A DNA stretch of 64,000 nt from Bog-756 sp963725395 (GTDB lineage Bacteria > Actinomycetota > Acidimicrobiia > Acidimicrobiales > RAAP-2). The notes under the pieces were generated by a model. The model was not told the origin of the DNA, searched no databases, and saw nothing but the letters and a program-made list of their open reading frames with translations. The stretch spans positions 62,001 through 126,000 of the forward strand of contig CAVRYH010000005.1 of assembly GCA_963725395.1 (NCBI GenBank), written 5' to 3'. The position numbers and the translations under genes were made by a program. Of this stretch, positions 26,526-35,127 are shown piece by piece. Every line of letters begins with the position of its first letter. Position 1 is the first letter of the stretch.

Positions 26526-26888
26526 TTAGCACTCATCGTCCGGAAACGCCTGGGAGATTCGCACACCGACCAAACGCTGCACAAGGGGCTTCGGCAGTGG
26601 CGAGTCGATTGGAAACTGAAGTGCCCCGGTGGATGTCTTGTATGGGGCCACTTCGTCCCGTAGTGCCGGAAACACCGAGCCGCTGTGGGGCAGGTAGCTG
26701 AGATGGTTCTTGAATGCCGCCAATCCGGCGATGACCTTCCCTCTCAACCTGAACGCAGGGAGTCCATATGAGATCCCCTCTTCGGCTTCAGGCATCACTT
26801 CAAGGATCATCTGGCGGACTTGCTGGAGAGTGGACCGTTTCGGTTCTTCAATATCCGCCAAGTAGCTATCGACCTCCGAACGAGACAT
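26526..26888 (-). CDS. DUF1801 family protein (YdhG-like)
   Basis: A 120-residue single-domain protein. Family signs are the N-terminal VDSYLADIEEPKRSTLQQVR, the central EEGISYGLPAFRLRGKVIAG, NHLSYLPHSGSVF, and TSTGALQFPIDSPLPKPLV. The fold is frataxin-like; some members are called iron chaperones, but the role is not established generally. Start ATG 26888. It stands alone; the next plus-strand gene begins 379 bases away. Confidence 0.85.
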   Translation of the reverse strand: MSRSEVDSYLADIEEPKRSTLQQVRQMILEVMPEAEEGISYGLPAFRLRGKVIAGLAAFKNHLSYLPHSGSVFPALRDEVAPYKTSTGALQFPIDSPLPKPLVQRLVGVRISQAFPDDEC

Positions 26889-27267
26889 CAGTCGGATTCT
26901 GGGCCCAACGTGGATCTGAAGTCAAGCCCATCCCCCCGACCCACAACGCCCGGTAGGTGGGAGGTGTCCCGAGGCTCGTTCAACGGTGGCACTTGTTCAA
27001 CCCTGGCACTTGCAGATCCTGTTTGGGCGGTCGAGCAGGTTCGGCAGCAGTTCCAATCCAACCGAGTGCTTTTCGGCGAGATTGCCGATTTCTCCGGATC
27101 AGATCATGCAGGTGAGATTGCGGTCGCCTGCCAGTGGACGAGGTGACGAATGAGATTCAGGTCAACCAAGGGAACATTTCTGTCGATATTCGATAGGTGC
27201 AAAAACGACTGAAGTCCTTTGACGTGTCAGAACATCGCGATTCCTTGGCCCGACGGCCCGGAAGGCT
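26889..27267. other. Intergenic region
   Basis: The plus strand near 27010-27146 encodes VWAVEQVRQQFQSNRVLFGE, which looks protein-like, but I could not place it in a family or give it a start. It should also hold the promoter of the pentapeptide lipoprotein. Confidence 0.3.
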
Positions 27268-27972
27268 GTGACCGTGCGGAGGAGGGCGGTGGTTGCAGGA
27301 CTGTCCCTCGCAGCCATGGCAATGACCGCATGCACCCCGACGGCCTCCGTCGGAGATCCACGGACAGCGACAACGACCAGCGTTTCGACAACTACCACGA
27401 CGACGCCCTGTCCGCCCGTGGGACCCGGCGCCGACCTGACCGACTGCAACCTTGCCGGCGCCAATCTCACAGGCGCTGACCTGAGTGGCGCCAACCTGAA
27501 AGAGACCGATCTTGGGCTTGCCAATCTCGGTGGAGCCAATCTCAGCAATGCTCAGTTCAATGGCACCTACTTCACATCGGCGAATTTCACCGGGGCGAAC
27601 CTGACGAACGCGGCGTTCAATTCCATCAACGGCCCGGGTGGCACGCCCGAAGAGGATACGGGCGTCGGCCCCGGTTCCATCTTCATCGATGCCAATCTCA
27701 CCGGTGCCGTCTTCCTTTCCGTCGGGATCGGCGAGGCGAAATTCACCGGTGCCAATCTCACCGGAGCGACGTTCCAGTCTGCCAATCTGAGAGACGCCAA
27801 CTTCACGAGTGCCAATCTCACCAACGTCCAGTTCGTAGACGGTACCGACCTCACGGGGGCCAACTTCACCGGCGCCAGCCTTTCGGCCATTGCATCGTGG
27901 ACCGATGTGTCGTGCCCTGATGGAACGAACAGCGACAGCCACGGCGCTACCTGTGCCAACCATCTCGGCTGA
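27268..27972 (+). CDS. Pentapeptide-repeat lipoprotein
   Basis: 234 residues from GTG 27268. The lipobox is AMTAC (Cys about residue 22), followed by a Thr-rich linker. From residue 55 to about 205 runs a right-handed pentapeptide helix of A(N/D)LxxA units (GADLTDCNLAGANLTGADLS, TSANFTGANLTNAAF, GANLTGATFQSANLRDANF), broken once by an insert (NGPGGTPEEDTG). The C-terminal cap is TDVSCPDGTNSDSHGATCAN, with two cysteines. It should sit on the outer face of the membrane. The role of exported pentapeptide proteins is unknown. A remnant of a related C-terminus occurs at 49436-49568. Confidence 0.85.
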   Translation: MTVRRRAVVAGLSLAAMAMTACTPTASVGDPRTATTTSVSTTTTTTPCPPVGPGADLTDCNLAGANLTGADLSGANLKETDLGLANLGGANLSNAQFNGTYFTSANFTGANLTNAAFNSINGPGGTPEEDTGVGPGSIFIDANLTGAVFLSVGIGEAKFTGANLTGATFQSANLRDANFTSANLTNVQFVDGTDLTGANFTGASLSAIASWTDVSCPDGTNSDSHGATCANHLG

Positions 27973-28004
27973 CCACGGGTGCACGAGCATGCTCGGCGCA
28001 TCCC

Positions 28005-28250
28005 GTCCAGGCAAGCATTATCGGGACGATCCCCAACTCAACGGCGATACTCATAGGCGCGCAGTCGTAGCGAGGTGAGCCGAGGAGCGGTGCGACTTCG
28101 GTATGCGTAAGCTGAGTTCGCGCCGAGCCGTCGAGGCCGCCAACTCGAGGGATTGGGCACCTGAGCCTGACGGGGAACGTTCGGCCTCAGCTCTACGTCG
28201 GCTCAGCTTGGAGTTAGATTCTCCAAGCGGCGCCAATCGGCGCATGGGTG
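28005..28250. repeat. Dispersed hairpin repeat copy
   Basis: ATCCCCAACTCAACGG and GCGCGCAGTCGTAGCGAGG align with 57659 and 57691. The right part CGGCCTCAGCTCTACGTCGG aligns with 7335. It lies between the pentapeptide lipoprotein and module copy 2. Confidence 0.65.
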
Positions 28251-28458
28251 TCCAATTGTTCGGACCTGAGCGGGTTTCGCCTCTAGCGACGATTGGCTGT
28301 CGGGATGGGCCGGATTGTGCCCGACGGTCCGTCGGCTCTTGCCATTCGATTTCCGTATGCGTAGCCAAGGGTAGTGGGCTCCTCTGGTCAGACGAACTCT
28401 GAGATTCCGGTCAGCCCCATTCGGGTCCCGAGGCGTGTCGCCATTCATCTGCATTTGC

Positions 28459-28605
28459 CTAGCGCTCGGCGACAATCGGATAGAACCTGAAGAGAGGGTA
28501 TGCGAACTCGGAGTCGTGCGGTATGAAGTGGTAGCCGCTGTCTGAATCGAAGCTCACTCGGTCGTTACGCATGCAGATGCTGCAAGTCTCAGGGTCGTGG
28601 TCCAT
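28459..28605 (-). CDS. 48-residue CxxC mini-protein, module copy 2
   Basis: Identical in coding sequence to the gene at 3391-3537: AGGAG five bases before the ATG, product starting MDHDPETCSICMRNDR. The upstream stop codon again overlaps the ribosome binding site. Family unknown. Confidence 0.6.
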   Translation of the reverse strand: MDHDPETCSICMRNDRVSFDSDSGYHFIPHDSEFAYPLFRFYPIVAER

Positions 28606-28614
28606 GGCGTCTCC

Positions 28615-28734
28615 TCAGGCGCTCGATACCCCTCTCCCCGTCTCATCGACCCACTTCCTCCAACCCTTGACCAATGTCCGCCGATTGCCGGTCCAAGGGT
28701 TCTGCGAGAAGGCCGGTTCGCCGCTGTGCGCCAT
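28615..28734 (-). CDS. 39-residue protein, faintly Rmf/CrpP-like, copy 2
   Basis: Same as 3547-3666 except Ser for Leu at residue 37 (TCG for TTG). Start ATG 28734, core NPWTGNRRTLVKGWRKW. The codon change alters protein sequence but keeps the frame. It starts about 145 bases from the dehydratase start, in divergent orientation. Confidence 0.45.
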   Translation of the reverse strand: MAHSGEPAFSQNPWTGNRRTLVKGWRKWVDETGRGVSSA

Positions 28735-28878
28735 TCAGGGCCCGGAACCCGGGAACTCCTGATCGGCGCTCCGCCCGACGACGAACCCGAGTAATCGTTC
28801 AGCGACGGGGTCAGGTTGGTCGATGTGAGCTACCGTCCAAAGGATTCCTCGTGCCATGGAGAAGGACCGGTGGTCGAT

Positions 28879-30630
28879 ATGAATCCCGATAGTGATGGCC
28901 CAGGTGGCGCAGTCGTGCCAGTGGCCGTGGAGTTACGCAGCAGGCGCTGGTACGGCCAGGGTCCCTTCTCGTTCGAACATAGGGGTCGAACGATGCAGTC
29001 CGGGTTCTCTCTCAAGGACTTCGATGGGAAGCCGGCTGTAGGGATCGTGACAACATGGTCGGAGGCCAACCCTTGTCATGCCCACCTACGCGATGTGGCC
29101 GACGCCGTCAAGCGGGGAATCTGGTCGGCTGGAGGATTCCCCTTGGAGATCCCGGTGATGTCCTTGGGGGAGACATTGATGAAGCCGACCACCATGCTCT
29201 ACCGGAATCTGGCGGCGATGGAAACCGAAGAAGTGTTGCGCAGTCATCCGCTGGATGCTGCGGTACTTCTGGGTGGTTGTGATAAGACCACCCCGGCCCT
29301 CTTGATGGGCGCGGTGAGCGCGGACATACCTTCGATCTACGTGCCTGCCGGGTTCATGATGCATGGCAACTGGAAGGGTGAACGGCTTGGTGCAGCCATC
29401 ACTGCGTGGAAGTACTCAGAAGAGTTGGTCGCCGGCAATATTTCTATGGACGACTGGTACGAGATCGAAGACGGCTATGCCTGTTCGCCAGGCACATGCA
29501 ACGTCATGGGAACGGCATCGACGATGACCGCCATCGCCGAGGTACTCGGAATGACGATGCCAGGAGCCTCCTCGGTTCCTGCCGGCAACTCTCATCAGAG
29601 GCGTCTGGCCGCAGATGCTGGTCGTCGTTCGGTGGCCATGGCCATCGAGGGGCTGCGTCCCTCCGAGATCCTCAGCGCTGCGTCATTCCGCAACGCGGTC
29701 GTGGCCATGATGGCTCTCGGCGGTTCGACGAACGCCACGATCCACCTTCCGGCAATCGCCGGGCGAGCCGGCATCGATCTTCCTCTGTCGCTCTTCGACG
29801 AGATCGCCAGAGACATCCCGGTGCTGGCCAATGTGGAGCCATCGGGACACTTCTTGATGGAGGACTTCTTTGAGGCTGGTGGCCTGCGGGCCTTGTTGCA
29901 ACAGATCCGACAACATCTCGATACTTCGTGCCCGACTGCGAACGGCCAGTCGCTGGGCGAGAACATTGACGGTGCGAGGGTATTCGAGCCAGAGGTGATC
30001 AAGCCGGTCGACGATCCAGTGCAACCGCTGGCGCTGGCGGTGCTGCACGGGAACCTGGCACCGGATGGGGCCGTCATCAAGGTCAGTGCCGCGAGTCCGG
30101 AGCTCTGCCAGCACAGAGGCCCGGCCGTCGTGTTCACAGACCGGACAGACTTGGACCGCCGCCTGAACGACCCCGAGCTCGATGTCACCGCCGAGTCAGT
30201 ACTCGTCCTGCAGAATGCCGGGCCTCGGGGCGGTCCCGGCATGCCCGAATGGGGGATGATCCCGCTCCCGTTCAAACTCATCCAGCTTGGGGTGCGCGAT
30301 ATGGTTCGGATCAGTGACGCCCGTATGAGTGGGACGAGTCACGGAACGACGGTCCTCCATATTGCACCTGAGTCATTTGTAGGCGGACCACTCGCCCTAG
30401 TGCGTGACGGAGACATCATTGAACTGGACATACGCGGCCGGCGGCTCGACCTGTTGGTGGGTCCCGATGAACTGGCAGCACGTAGCAAGGCCTGGACGGA
30501 GCCTGCGCCTCGATTTGAGCGTGGCTGGGGTGCCCTCTATGACCAGAACATCTTGCAGGCGAACGAGGGCTGCGACTTCGAGATCCTCCGTGGTCGGGGA
30601 GGAGCTTCCGAGCCGGCTATCTACTATTGA
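28879..30630 (+). CDS. IlvD/Edd family dehydratase (sugar-acid type)
   Basis: About 583 residues from the ATG at 28879; a longer frame starts inside the repeat but has no similarity. Fe-S cluster cysteines are seen in EANPCHAHL, GGCDKTTPALL and CSPGTCNVMGTASTM. The C-terminal domain has GGPGMPEWGMIPLPFKL, VRISDARMSGTSHGTTVLH and APESFVGGPLALVRDGD. These are the hallmarks of iron-sulfur dehydratases. The CNVMGTASTM form and length suggest a sugar-acid dehydratase (arabonate/xylonate type) rather than IlvD of branched-chain synthesis, which is inferred. No sugar operon surrounds it. A hairpin repeat follows. Confidence 0.85.
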   Translation: MNPDSDGPGGAVVPVAVELRSRRWYGQGPFSFEHRGRTMQSGFSLKDFDGKPAVGIVTTWSEANPCHAHLRDVADAVKRGIWSAGGFPLEIPVMSLGETLMKPTTMLYRNLAAMETEEVLRSHPLDAAVLLGGCDKTTPALLMGAVSADIPSIYVPAGFMMHGNWKGERLGAAITAWKYSEELVAGNISMDDWYEIEDGYACSPGTCNVMGTASTMTAIAEVLGMTMPGASSVPAGNSHQRRLAADAGRRSVAMAIEGLRPSEILSAASFRNAVVAMMALGGSTNATIHLPAIAGRAGIDLPLSLFDEIARDIPVLANVEPSGHFLMEDFFEAGGLRALLQQIRQHLDTSCPTANGQSLGENIDGARVFEPEVIKPVDDPVQPLALAVLHGNLAPDGAVIKVSAASPELCQHRGPAVVFTDRTDLDRRLNDPELDVTAESVLVLQNAGPRGGPGMPEWGMIPLPFKLIQLGVRDMVRISDARMSGTSHGTTVLHIAPESFVGGPLALVRDGDIIELDIRGRRLDLLVGPDELAARSKAWTEPAPRFERGWGALYDQNILQANEGCDFEILRGRGGASEPAIYY

Positions 30631-30654
30631 TGCTCGTGGATCGGCGGCACCAAC

Positions 30655-30790
30655 GACCTTCACGAATCGTGCCTGATTCAAGAACGAGACACGCAGACCG
30701 AGCGATCGTAGTGAGGTGAGGTGGGGGAGTGGCCCGCCCTCATCCGCACATCGGCTGATGGCAGGGGATTCAATCGAGACGTCCTACTCG
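30655..30790. repeat. Dispersed hairpin repeat copy
   Basis: CCTGATTCAAGAACGAGAC and GTAGTGAGGTGAGGTGGGGG (30708-30727) align with 25096 and 25132. The right end ATCGGCTGATGGCAGGGGA aligns with 19873. Confidence 0.7.
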
Positions 30791-30915
30791 CTCCTCAGGG
30801 AACCCTTGGTCGCGCCAGGAACGTCCGGCTCCAGCAATGCGCTTCCCAAGCGGACCTCGATAGTTGTGCGTATCTTCAACTCGGCGGGCGGGGTTCGGCC
30901 ACGATGACAGTTGAG

Positions 30916-31803
30916 CTACCCACCACCACTAAGGACACCTGATGCCACTCTGCGGATGCGCTCAGGATCGCCGATTATGTCAAGCTCCACGATCTGCTCA
31001 TTCACGACGGTGAAGGCCATCACGCCGTGCGGCCGCCCATCGAGCGTTATGACGACACCCGCTGCACCGTTGATCAGCGCAGGAAGGAGCACCGCCGCCG
31101 GATTGGCACCGAGGCGCGCTTGCCGAGCAACGGCCGCTGCACCGCGGACGATCGTGGACGCAGCAGGTCGGCTGGGCCCGAAGTCAGCCCGCAAGACGAC
31201 GTCAGGGTGAAGCACGGCGACCAGTGCGTCGAAGTCGCCACTTCGAGCTGCCAAGAAGAAGGCGTCGACAACCTCGCGTTGACGAGCAAGGTCGGAATCT
31301 GGGATTTCGGCGCCTCTCACTCGACGCCGTGCTCTGCTCGCGAGTTGCCTGGCCGCGGTAGGGGATCGATCGACCATAGGAGCGATCTCCTCGAATGGCA
31401 GTGCGAACATGTCATGGAGAACGAAGACCAGGCGCTCGGCGGGAGTCAATGCGTCTAATACGACTAGGAGGGCTAGACCGACCGAGTCGGCAAGTATTGC
31501 CTCGCCCTCTGGTCCAAGCTCTCCCACTGGACTGACGACCGGATCAGGGAGATGCACTTCCAGCCGCTCTTCGCGTCGGACATTGCGTGCTCGGAGCATG
31601 TTCAGACAGACGCGGGCGACGATCGTCGTCAACCACCCACCAAGGTTCTCGATGCCGTCGGTCTCGGCCCGGCTGACTCGGACCCAGGCATCCTGGACGG
31701 CGTCGTCGGCCTCGGTGAGCGAGCCCAGCATCCGGTAGGCGACGGCCCGAAGTTGTTTCCTTTGCTCTCCGAAGCGCTCTGCCAGCCAGTCGTTCTCGAC
31801 CAT
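30916..31803 (-). CDS. ECF41-type RNA polymerase sigma factor (SigJ-like)
   Basis: About 295 residues from the ATG at 31803 (ATG 31812 also possible). Region 2 is LRAVAYRMLGSLTEADDAVQ then DAWVRVSR. Region 4 is LTPAERLVFVLHDMFALPFE then EIAPMVDRSPTAARQLASRA. A C-terminal SnoaL-like extension follows (REVVDAFFLAARSGDFDALV, LHPDVVLRADFG, VNEQIVELDIIGDPERI). This fusion defines ECF41 sigma factors, where the extension modulates activity instead of a separate anti-sigma factor. It lies downstream of a carboxymuconolactone decarboxylase, the classic ECF41 partner, on the same strand. A TGTCACA motif lies 55-61 bases before the start, suggesting autoregulation. Confidence 0.9.
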   Translation of the reverse strand: MVENDWLAERFGEQRKQLRAVAYRMLGSLTEADDAVQDAWVRVSRAETDGIENLGGWLTTIVARVCLNMLRARNVRREERLEVHLPDPVVSPVGELGPEGEAILADSVGLALLVVLDALTPAERLVFVLHDMFALPFEEIAPMVDRSPTAARQLASRARRRVRGAEIPDSDLARQREVVDAFFLAARSGDFDALVAVLHPDVVLRADFGPSRPAASTIVRGAAAVARQARLGANPAAVLLPALINGAAGVVITLDGRPHGVMAFTVVNEQIVELDIIGDPERIRRVASGVLSGGG

Positions 31804-31837
31804 CATGCACATCCTTGCCCAAAGGGATCACCACACT

Positions 31838-31864
31838 GGACCCAACCAGATCGCCCCTGTGACA
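31838..31864 (-). promoter_or_regulatory. Putative ECF41 promoter of the sigma gene
   Basis: On the minus strand TGTCACA (31864-31858), then 15 bases, then GGTC (31842-31839), about 35 bases before the sigma start. From memory the ECF41 consensus is TGTCACA with CGTC at the -10 site, about 16 bases apart. Confidence 0.55.
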
Positions 31865-31893
31865 ACAGGGGGTGGGGTGTGGAGCCGTGATCT

Positions 31894-32364
31894 TCAGCCC
31901 CACTGACCTGGCGTGTAGCCACCTGCGGGCTGACGGGTAATCGCATTGAGGCGGTTGTAGAGATTGATGAGGGCGATGAGGCACACCAGCGCGCCGAGCT
32001 GGGCGTCGTCGAAGTGCTTGGCAGCTGCGGCCCAAGCTTCGTCGTGGACGCCGCCTCCATCGGCGACTCGGGTTCCCTGCTCGGTGAGCTCGAGTGCCGC
32101 CCGCTCAGCTTCGGTGAAGACGGTCGCCTCTCGCCACGCGGCGACGAGGTTAATTCGTACCGAACTCTCTCCGGCGCGATCGGCATCTTTGGTGTGCATA
32201 TCGAGGCAGACGCCGCAGCCGTTTATCTGGCTGGCTCGGATCTTGACCAGCTCTTGTGTCGCTGCCGGCAAGTTCGAGGCGGTTATGACTGACCCAGCTG
32301 AGTTGAGGTGCTTGAAGAAATGTCCGGCTATTTCATTACTGTAGAAGTCGAGTCGAGCGTCCAT
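31894..32364 (-). CDS. Carboxymuconolactone decarboxylase/AhpD-like protein
   Basis: 156 residues. The AhpD core ITASNLPAATQELVKIRASQ then INGCGVCLDMHTKDADRAG holds the redox CxxC (Cys about 50 and 53) and the following His of the peroxidase active site. The rest (AAWREATVFTEAERAALELT, FDDAQLGALVCLIALINLYN) is the family's helical bundle. It belongs to the carboxymuconolactone decarboxylase/oxidoreductase/epimerase targets of ECF41 sigma factors. It is likely a thiol peroxidase-like enzyme. The sigma gene follows 90 bases downstream. A matching promoter motif lies upstream. Confidence 0.9.
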   Translation of the reverse strand: MDARLDFYSNEIAGHFFKHLNSAGSVITASNLPAATQELVKIRASQINGCGVCLDMHTKDADRAGESSVRINLVAAWREATVFTEAERAALELTEQGTRVADGGGVHDEAWAAAAKHFDDAQLGALVCLIALINLYNRLNAITRQPAGGYTPGQWG

Positions 32365-32401
32365 GCGGGCCTCCTTGGATGTTGGGCTTTCTAAGGACTA
32401 T

Positions 32402-32428
32402 GACCCCGTGGCCCAGCAATATGTGACA
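32402..32428 (-). promoter_or_regulatory. Putative ECF41 promoter of the decarboxylase gene
   Basis: On the minus strand TGTCACA (32428-32422), 16 bases, GGTC (32405-32402), 37 bases before the ATG. It matches the site before the sigma gene, so one sigma factor probably drives both. Confidence 0.6.
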
Positions 32429-32806
32429 GAGCGAGCCGATGGCCCCGTCGGTCGGCTCGGACCGAACGTCGTGGCGACGGCTACCGGCCGGGTCATCATC
32501 ACGTTCTTCCGAGCCCGCCTATGGGTGTGTTGCTACCCCTCGCGGGCCCGAGTGCCATCCGAAGATCTCAGGCCGGAGACGGAGCCTCGCAGCCCCGACA
32601 GGCGGCTCAGCCCGTGGTGGTGAAGATCGACTCGTCTGGGGTCAGGTTCTTTGGTCGAAGCACCGAGATTGCAGCAGGTCCCCATCAACGAACCGGCCGA
32701 CGAGTTCACATACACAGGCGCCAGCTGCCGGCCCTTTGTCTTCGTTGGGGCGGCGTCAAGGAGTTCAGGATGAGGCCCTAGCAGGGACTGCGATCAACCG
32801 CTGGAC
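32429..32806. other. Intergenic region between divergent genes
   Basis: No gene was recognised; promoters of the methyltransferase must lie here. Confidence 0.35.
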
Positions 32807-33547
32807 GTGATCGGGTCACGCTTCACTGAGCGTCTCTCGTTACCGGGACTTTGGTCGGGCATCCACAAGGCGTGGTCTATCGCCGTGTCCAGGCTCGGGG
32901 ACCTAGAGCGAGTCCGAAGCGTCCGGAGCGAACTCCCCGAGGTCGCCGTCCAGCGGATACTTCCGGCGAATCTCGATTTCGAGAGCATCTCGCTACCCGA
33001 GAGGGACGCTGATGCTCTTCGGGACCTAGTCCTGGCCGAGGGTGCCCGAACGGTAATCGAAATTGGTCTCGCCTACGGCAGCTCTGCCTTGGCCATCGGG
33101 GAGGCTCTGGTCTCAATCGGATCGGATGGTACGAGCCATCTGATCATCGACTCGTACCAAGATCATTTCAAGCATTTGGGCTGGGAGGTGATCGTCTCGG
33201 CTGGGCTCGACAACATCTGCACTCTGCTGGGCGATCGATCTCAGATCGCGTTGCCCCGACTTGTGACCGAAGGATTCGTAGTCGACGTCGCCTTCGTCGA
33301 CGGGAGCCACGTCTTCCGCAACTTGTTCGTAGATCTCTACTTTCTTCGGGATCTTGTCCGTCCTGGTGGGCTCATCATCCTCGATGATTGCCAATGGCCA
33401 TCAGTGGGCACTGCGGTGAACTACTACGTGATGAATGTCGGGTGGATCGCCGAGCGGATGAAAGAGCCGACCCGACTTCGGGCCTTTCGCTTGCCTAAGC
33501 CCTCATTTGATCCGACCTTCGATGCCTTTCGATCCTTTCAGATCTGA
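32807..33547 (+). CDS. Class I methyltransferase (Methyltransf_24 type)
   Basis: About 246 residues from GTG 32807; a later start is possible because the first 50 residues are weak. The SAM-binding motif is VIEIGLAYGSSALAIGEAL (about residues 84-102), with the acidic strand HLIIDSYQDHF, and VVDVAFVDGSHVFRNLFVDL with LVRPGGLIILDDCQWPSV, which are the hallmarks of the group that includes CmcI-like and O-methyltransferase-like enzymes. Cytoplasmic. The substrate is unknown. It is not clearly linked to neighbours. Confidence 0.8.
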   Translation: MIGSRFTERLSLPGLWSGIHKAWSIAVSRLGDLERVRSVRSELPEVAVQRILPANLDFESISLPERDADALRDLVLAEGARTVIEIGLAYGSSALAIGEALVSIGSDGTSHLIIDSYQDHFKHLGWEVIVSAGLDNICTLLGDRSQIALPRLVTEGFVVDVAFVDGSHVFRNLFVDLYFLRDLVRPGGLIILDDCQWPSVGTAVNYYVMNVGWIAERMKEPTRLRAFRLPKPSFDPTFDAFRSFQI

Positions 33548-33598
33548 GCCAACTGTCGCCCCAGCGGAGGGTGTCCGACACCGCCGGGTGGATGGCGG

Positions 33599-34060
33599 TT
33601 ATCTAGTTCCTGCAGTCCATTTGATTCGAGGTGGCCTGACCGAAGCGCACAGAGGCCAACCATCGTCGTCCGACAGACCCAGCCGTCCGATCAGGAGGCC
33701 ACTCGTGAGCGCCACCCCGATGGTCTCCGCGGGAACGGCGGTGAGCCAGAGTTTTGCGCGACGGAACATTGTGAAGATGCCAGCGGGGTCGACTACTCCC
33801 CAGGTGAGGTAAATGAAGCGCTTACCCGGTGAGCCTTGGATCTGAGGACCTCGCAGATCCGCTGTGGGCGAGGCGGGAATGACGGTGGCCTCCAGGTCCC
33901 AGATCGCAGACATCACGCCAGCTGACACCGGTCCGAATAGGTCCTGCTGCCCCTTGCGACCCTGAACGGCGACGTGAACGTTGTGGTGGCCATCTGGATA
34001 GTCAGGTTCAGGTCCAAAGTAGGAGCCCGGTAAATCTGAGCCTTCTATGCGGATCAACAC
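33599..34060 (-). CDS. DUF5990 family protein
   Basis: About 153 residues from GTG 34060 (VLIRIEGSDLPG); a longer frame starts at 34105. Family hallmarks are the first strand LIRIEGSDLPGSYFGPE, HNVHVAVQGRKGQQDLFGPV, ATVIPASPTADLRGPQIQG then GKRFIYLTWG, FTMFRRAKLWL, and the end LSDDDGWPLCASVRPPRIKW. The function is not known. It precedes the ABM-like gene in the opposite order on the same strand, with 62 bases between. Confidence 0.8.
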   Translation of the reverse strand: MLIRIEGSDLPGSYFGPEPDYPDGHHNVHVAVQGRKGQQDLFGPVSAGVMSAIWDLEATVIPASPTADLRGPQIQGSPGKRFIYLTWGVVDPAGIFTMFRRAKLWLTAVPAETIGVALTSGLLIGRLGLSDDDGWPLCASVRPPRIKWTAGTR

Positions 34061-34122
34061 CCGCCAATAATCGCATCGCCGCTTCGCTCTGTCAGGTGCC
34101 CCCAACCGACGGATGGCGGCGC

Positions 34123-34386
34123 TCAGGCCGAACCGATGACCTCACCGAACTGGATGGAGCGCACCGTCACCCCGGGTGCATCGGCACTTTCGGGTGGAGA
34201 GGTTGCACGGGCTAGCTCCTCGGTCTCGAACACCTCGATCGAGATCCCGTGCGACTCGTCGATCGCCACGAAGTAGGCGCCCACGAAACCCCTGGCTGCT
34301 TTAATCCCTCGAAGGACCTCCTCATCAAGGCCTCGCTTAGCCTCGGCCAGGTCCGAGATGTTGGCGTGGATCACTCTGGCGTGCAT
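34123..34386 (-). CDS. ABM-like ferredoxin-fold small protein
   Basis: 87 residues from the ATG at 34386. Two half-motifs of the dimeric ferredoxin-like fold are seen: MHARVIHANISDLAEAKRGL, then GFVGAYFVAIDESHGISIEV followed by FETEELARA and GVTVRSIQFGEVIGSA. This is the architecture of antibiotic-biosynthesis-monooxygenase-like proteins of about 90-100 residues. A broken relative lies at 6022-6285. The ligand is unknown. It is probably co-transcribed with the DUF5990 gene downstream. Confidence 0.65.
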   Translation of the reverse strand: MHARVIHANISDLAEAKRGLDEEVLRGIKAARGFVGAYFVAIDESHGISIEVFETEELARATSPPESADAPGVTVRSIQFGEVIGSA

Positions 34387-34593
34387 GGCTCATCTCCCCT
34401 ACTCAGTTGGTGAGGCAATCACGCTAACCACTGTTGGGCGCCGCGTTTCGCGTTACCTTCGTTCACGCCCGGTCGGTGTTCGCGGTCCGCTAACGGCCCA
34501 TGAACGGTACTTCGAGGATGGTCTTCCCGGTCCGATGGCGTCAGGAGCCGCCTGACCTTGTAAGGTAACGCCTGACAAGAGAGGAGGTACCGG

Positions 34594-34956
34594 GTGGTGG
34601 CCCCCGACCGAGTAAGCGCATCCTGTTCGTTCTGTCTAAAGCCCTATGGCGAAGTAGCCAAACTGGTTGCTGGGCCCGGGGTCTATATCTGCAACGAATG
34701 TGTCGACCTGTGTAGTCAGGTGATTGGCAACCCGCCACCGATGCCACCAGAGATGACCTCATGGGAGGAGGACCTTGACCTGGACGGAGTCCTTGCAAGC
34801 CTTCCCAGGATGGCGGCAGCAGGATCGCAGGTCGAACAGAACCTCTCCCGCTTTGTGCGGCGGGCGAGAGCGCTCGGTGCGACTTGGGCGGCCATCGGAG
34901 CGTCGTTGGGAATGACACGGCAGTCCGCATGGGAGCGATTCTCTGGCGAGGAGTAG
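34594..34956 (+). CDS. ClpX-type C4 zinc finger fused to HTH
   Basis: 120 residues from GTG 34594, with GAGAGGAGG upstream. Residues 9-45 are a ClpX zinc-binding domain, with CSFCLKPYGEV...YICNECVDLCSQVI: four cysteines as Cys-x2-Cys and Cys-x2-Cys. In ClpX this domain dimerises and binds adaptors or substrates; here no AAA+ domain follows. The second half is a helix-turn-helix: FVRRARALGATWAAIGASLG, then MTRQSAWERFSG. It may be a DNA-binding regulator or a ClpXP-linked adaptor; this is inferred. The HTH is similar in placement to the RQLASRYA family. Confidence 0.75.
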   Translation: MVAPDRVSASCSFCLKPYGEVAKLVAGPGVYICNECVDLCSQVIGNPPPMPPEMTSWEEDLDLDGVLASLPRMAAAGSQVEQNLSRFVRRARALGATWAAIGASLGMTRQSAWERFSGEE

Positions 34957-35127
34957 CTGCCGCTACCGTGCCCCCGCCCCACATCGCCGGGAGTGGGGCG
35001 AATCTCGTCAAACGCACGCGTCCTGAGAGTTACTAGGTTCGTGGATATTTACGTCGCAACCGGCCTTGCCGACGCGAAGTAGAAGGCGGCAGCCACTCGG
35101 TCCCGCAGGCCAATCGTCGCTGTAGTG
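34957..35127. repeat. Intergenic region with partial hairpin repeat
   Basis: GCCCCACATCGCCGGGAGTG then GGGGCGAATCTCGTC (about 34977-35010) matches the left part of the copy at 7149. The rest is unassigned. Confidence 0.5.

Larger units (their letters stand above)
28393..28818. repeat. 426-bp duplicated module, copy 2
   Basis: Nearly identical to 3325-3750 (offset 25068), in the same orientation. Here it sits directly upstream of the IlvD/Edd dehydratase gene; its tiny genes point away from it. Confidence 0.95.

Noticed and set aside
28816..28878. Upstream start of the IlvD/Edd gene inside the repeated module (MVDVSYRPKDS)
   Set aside because: No family similarity before the ATG at 28879, and the stretch spans the module boundary, which is not conserved with copy 1.
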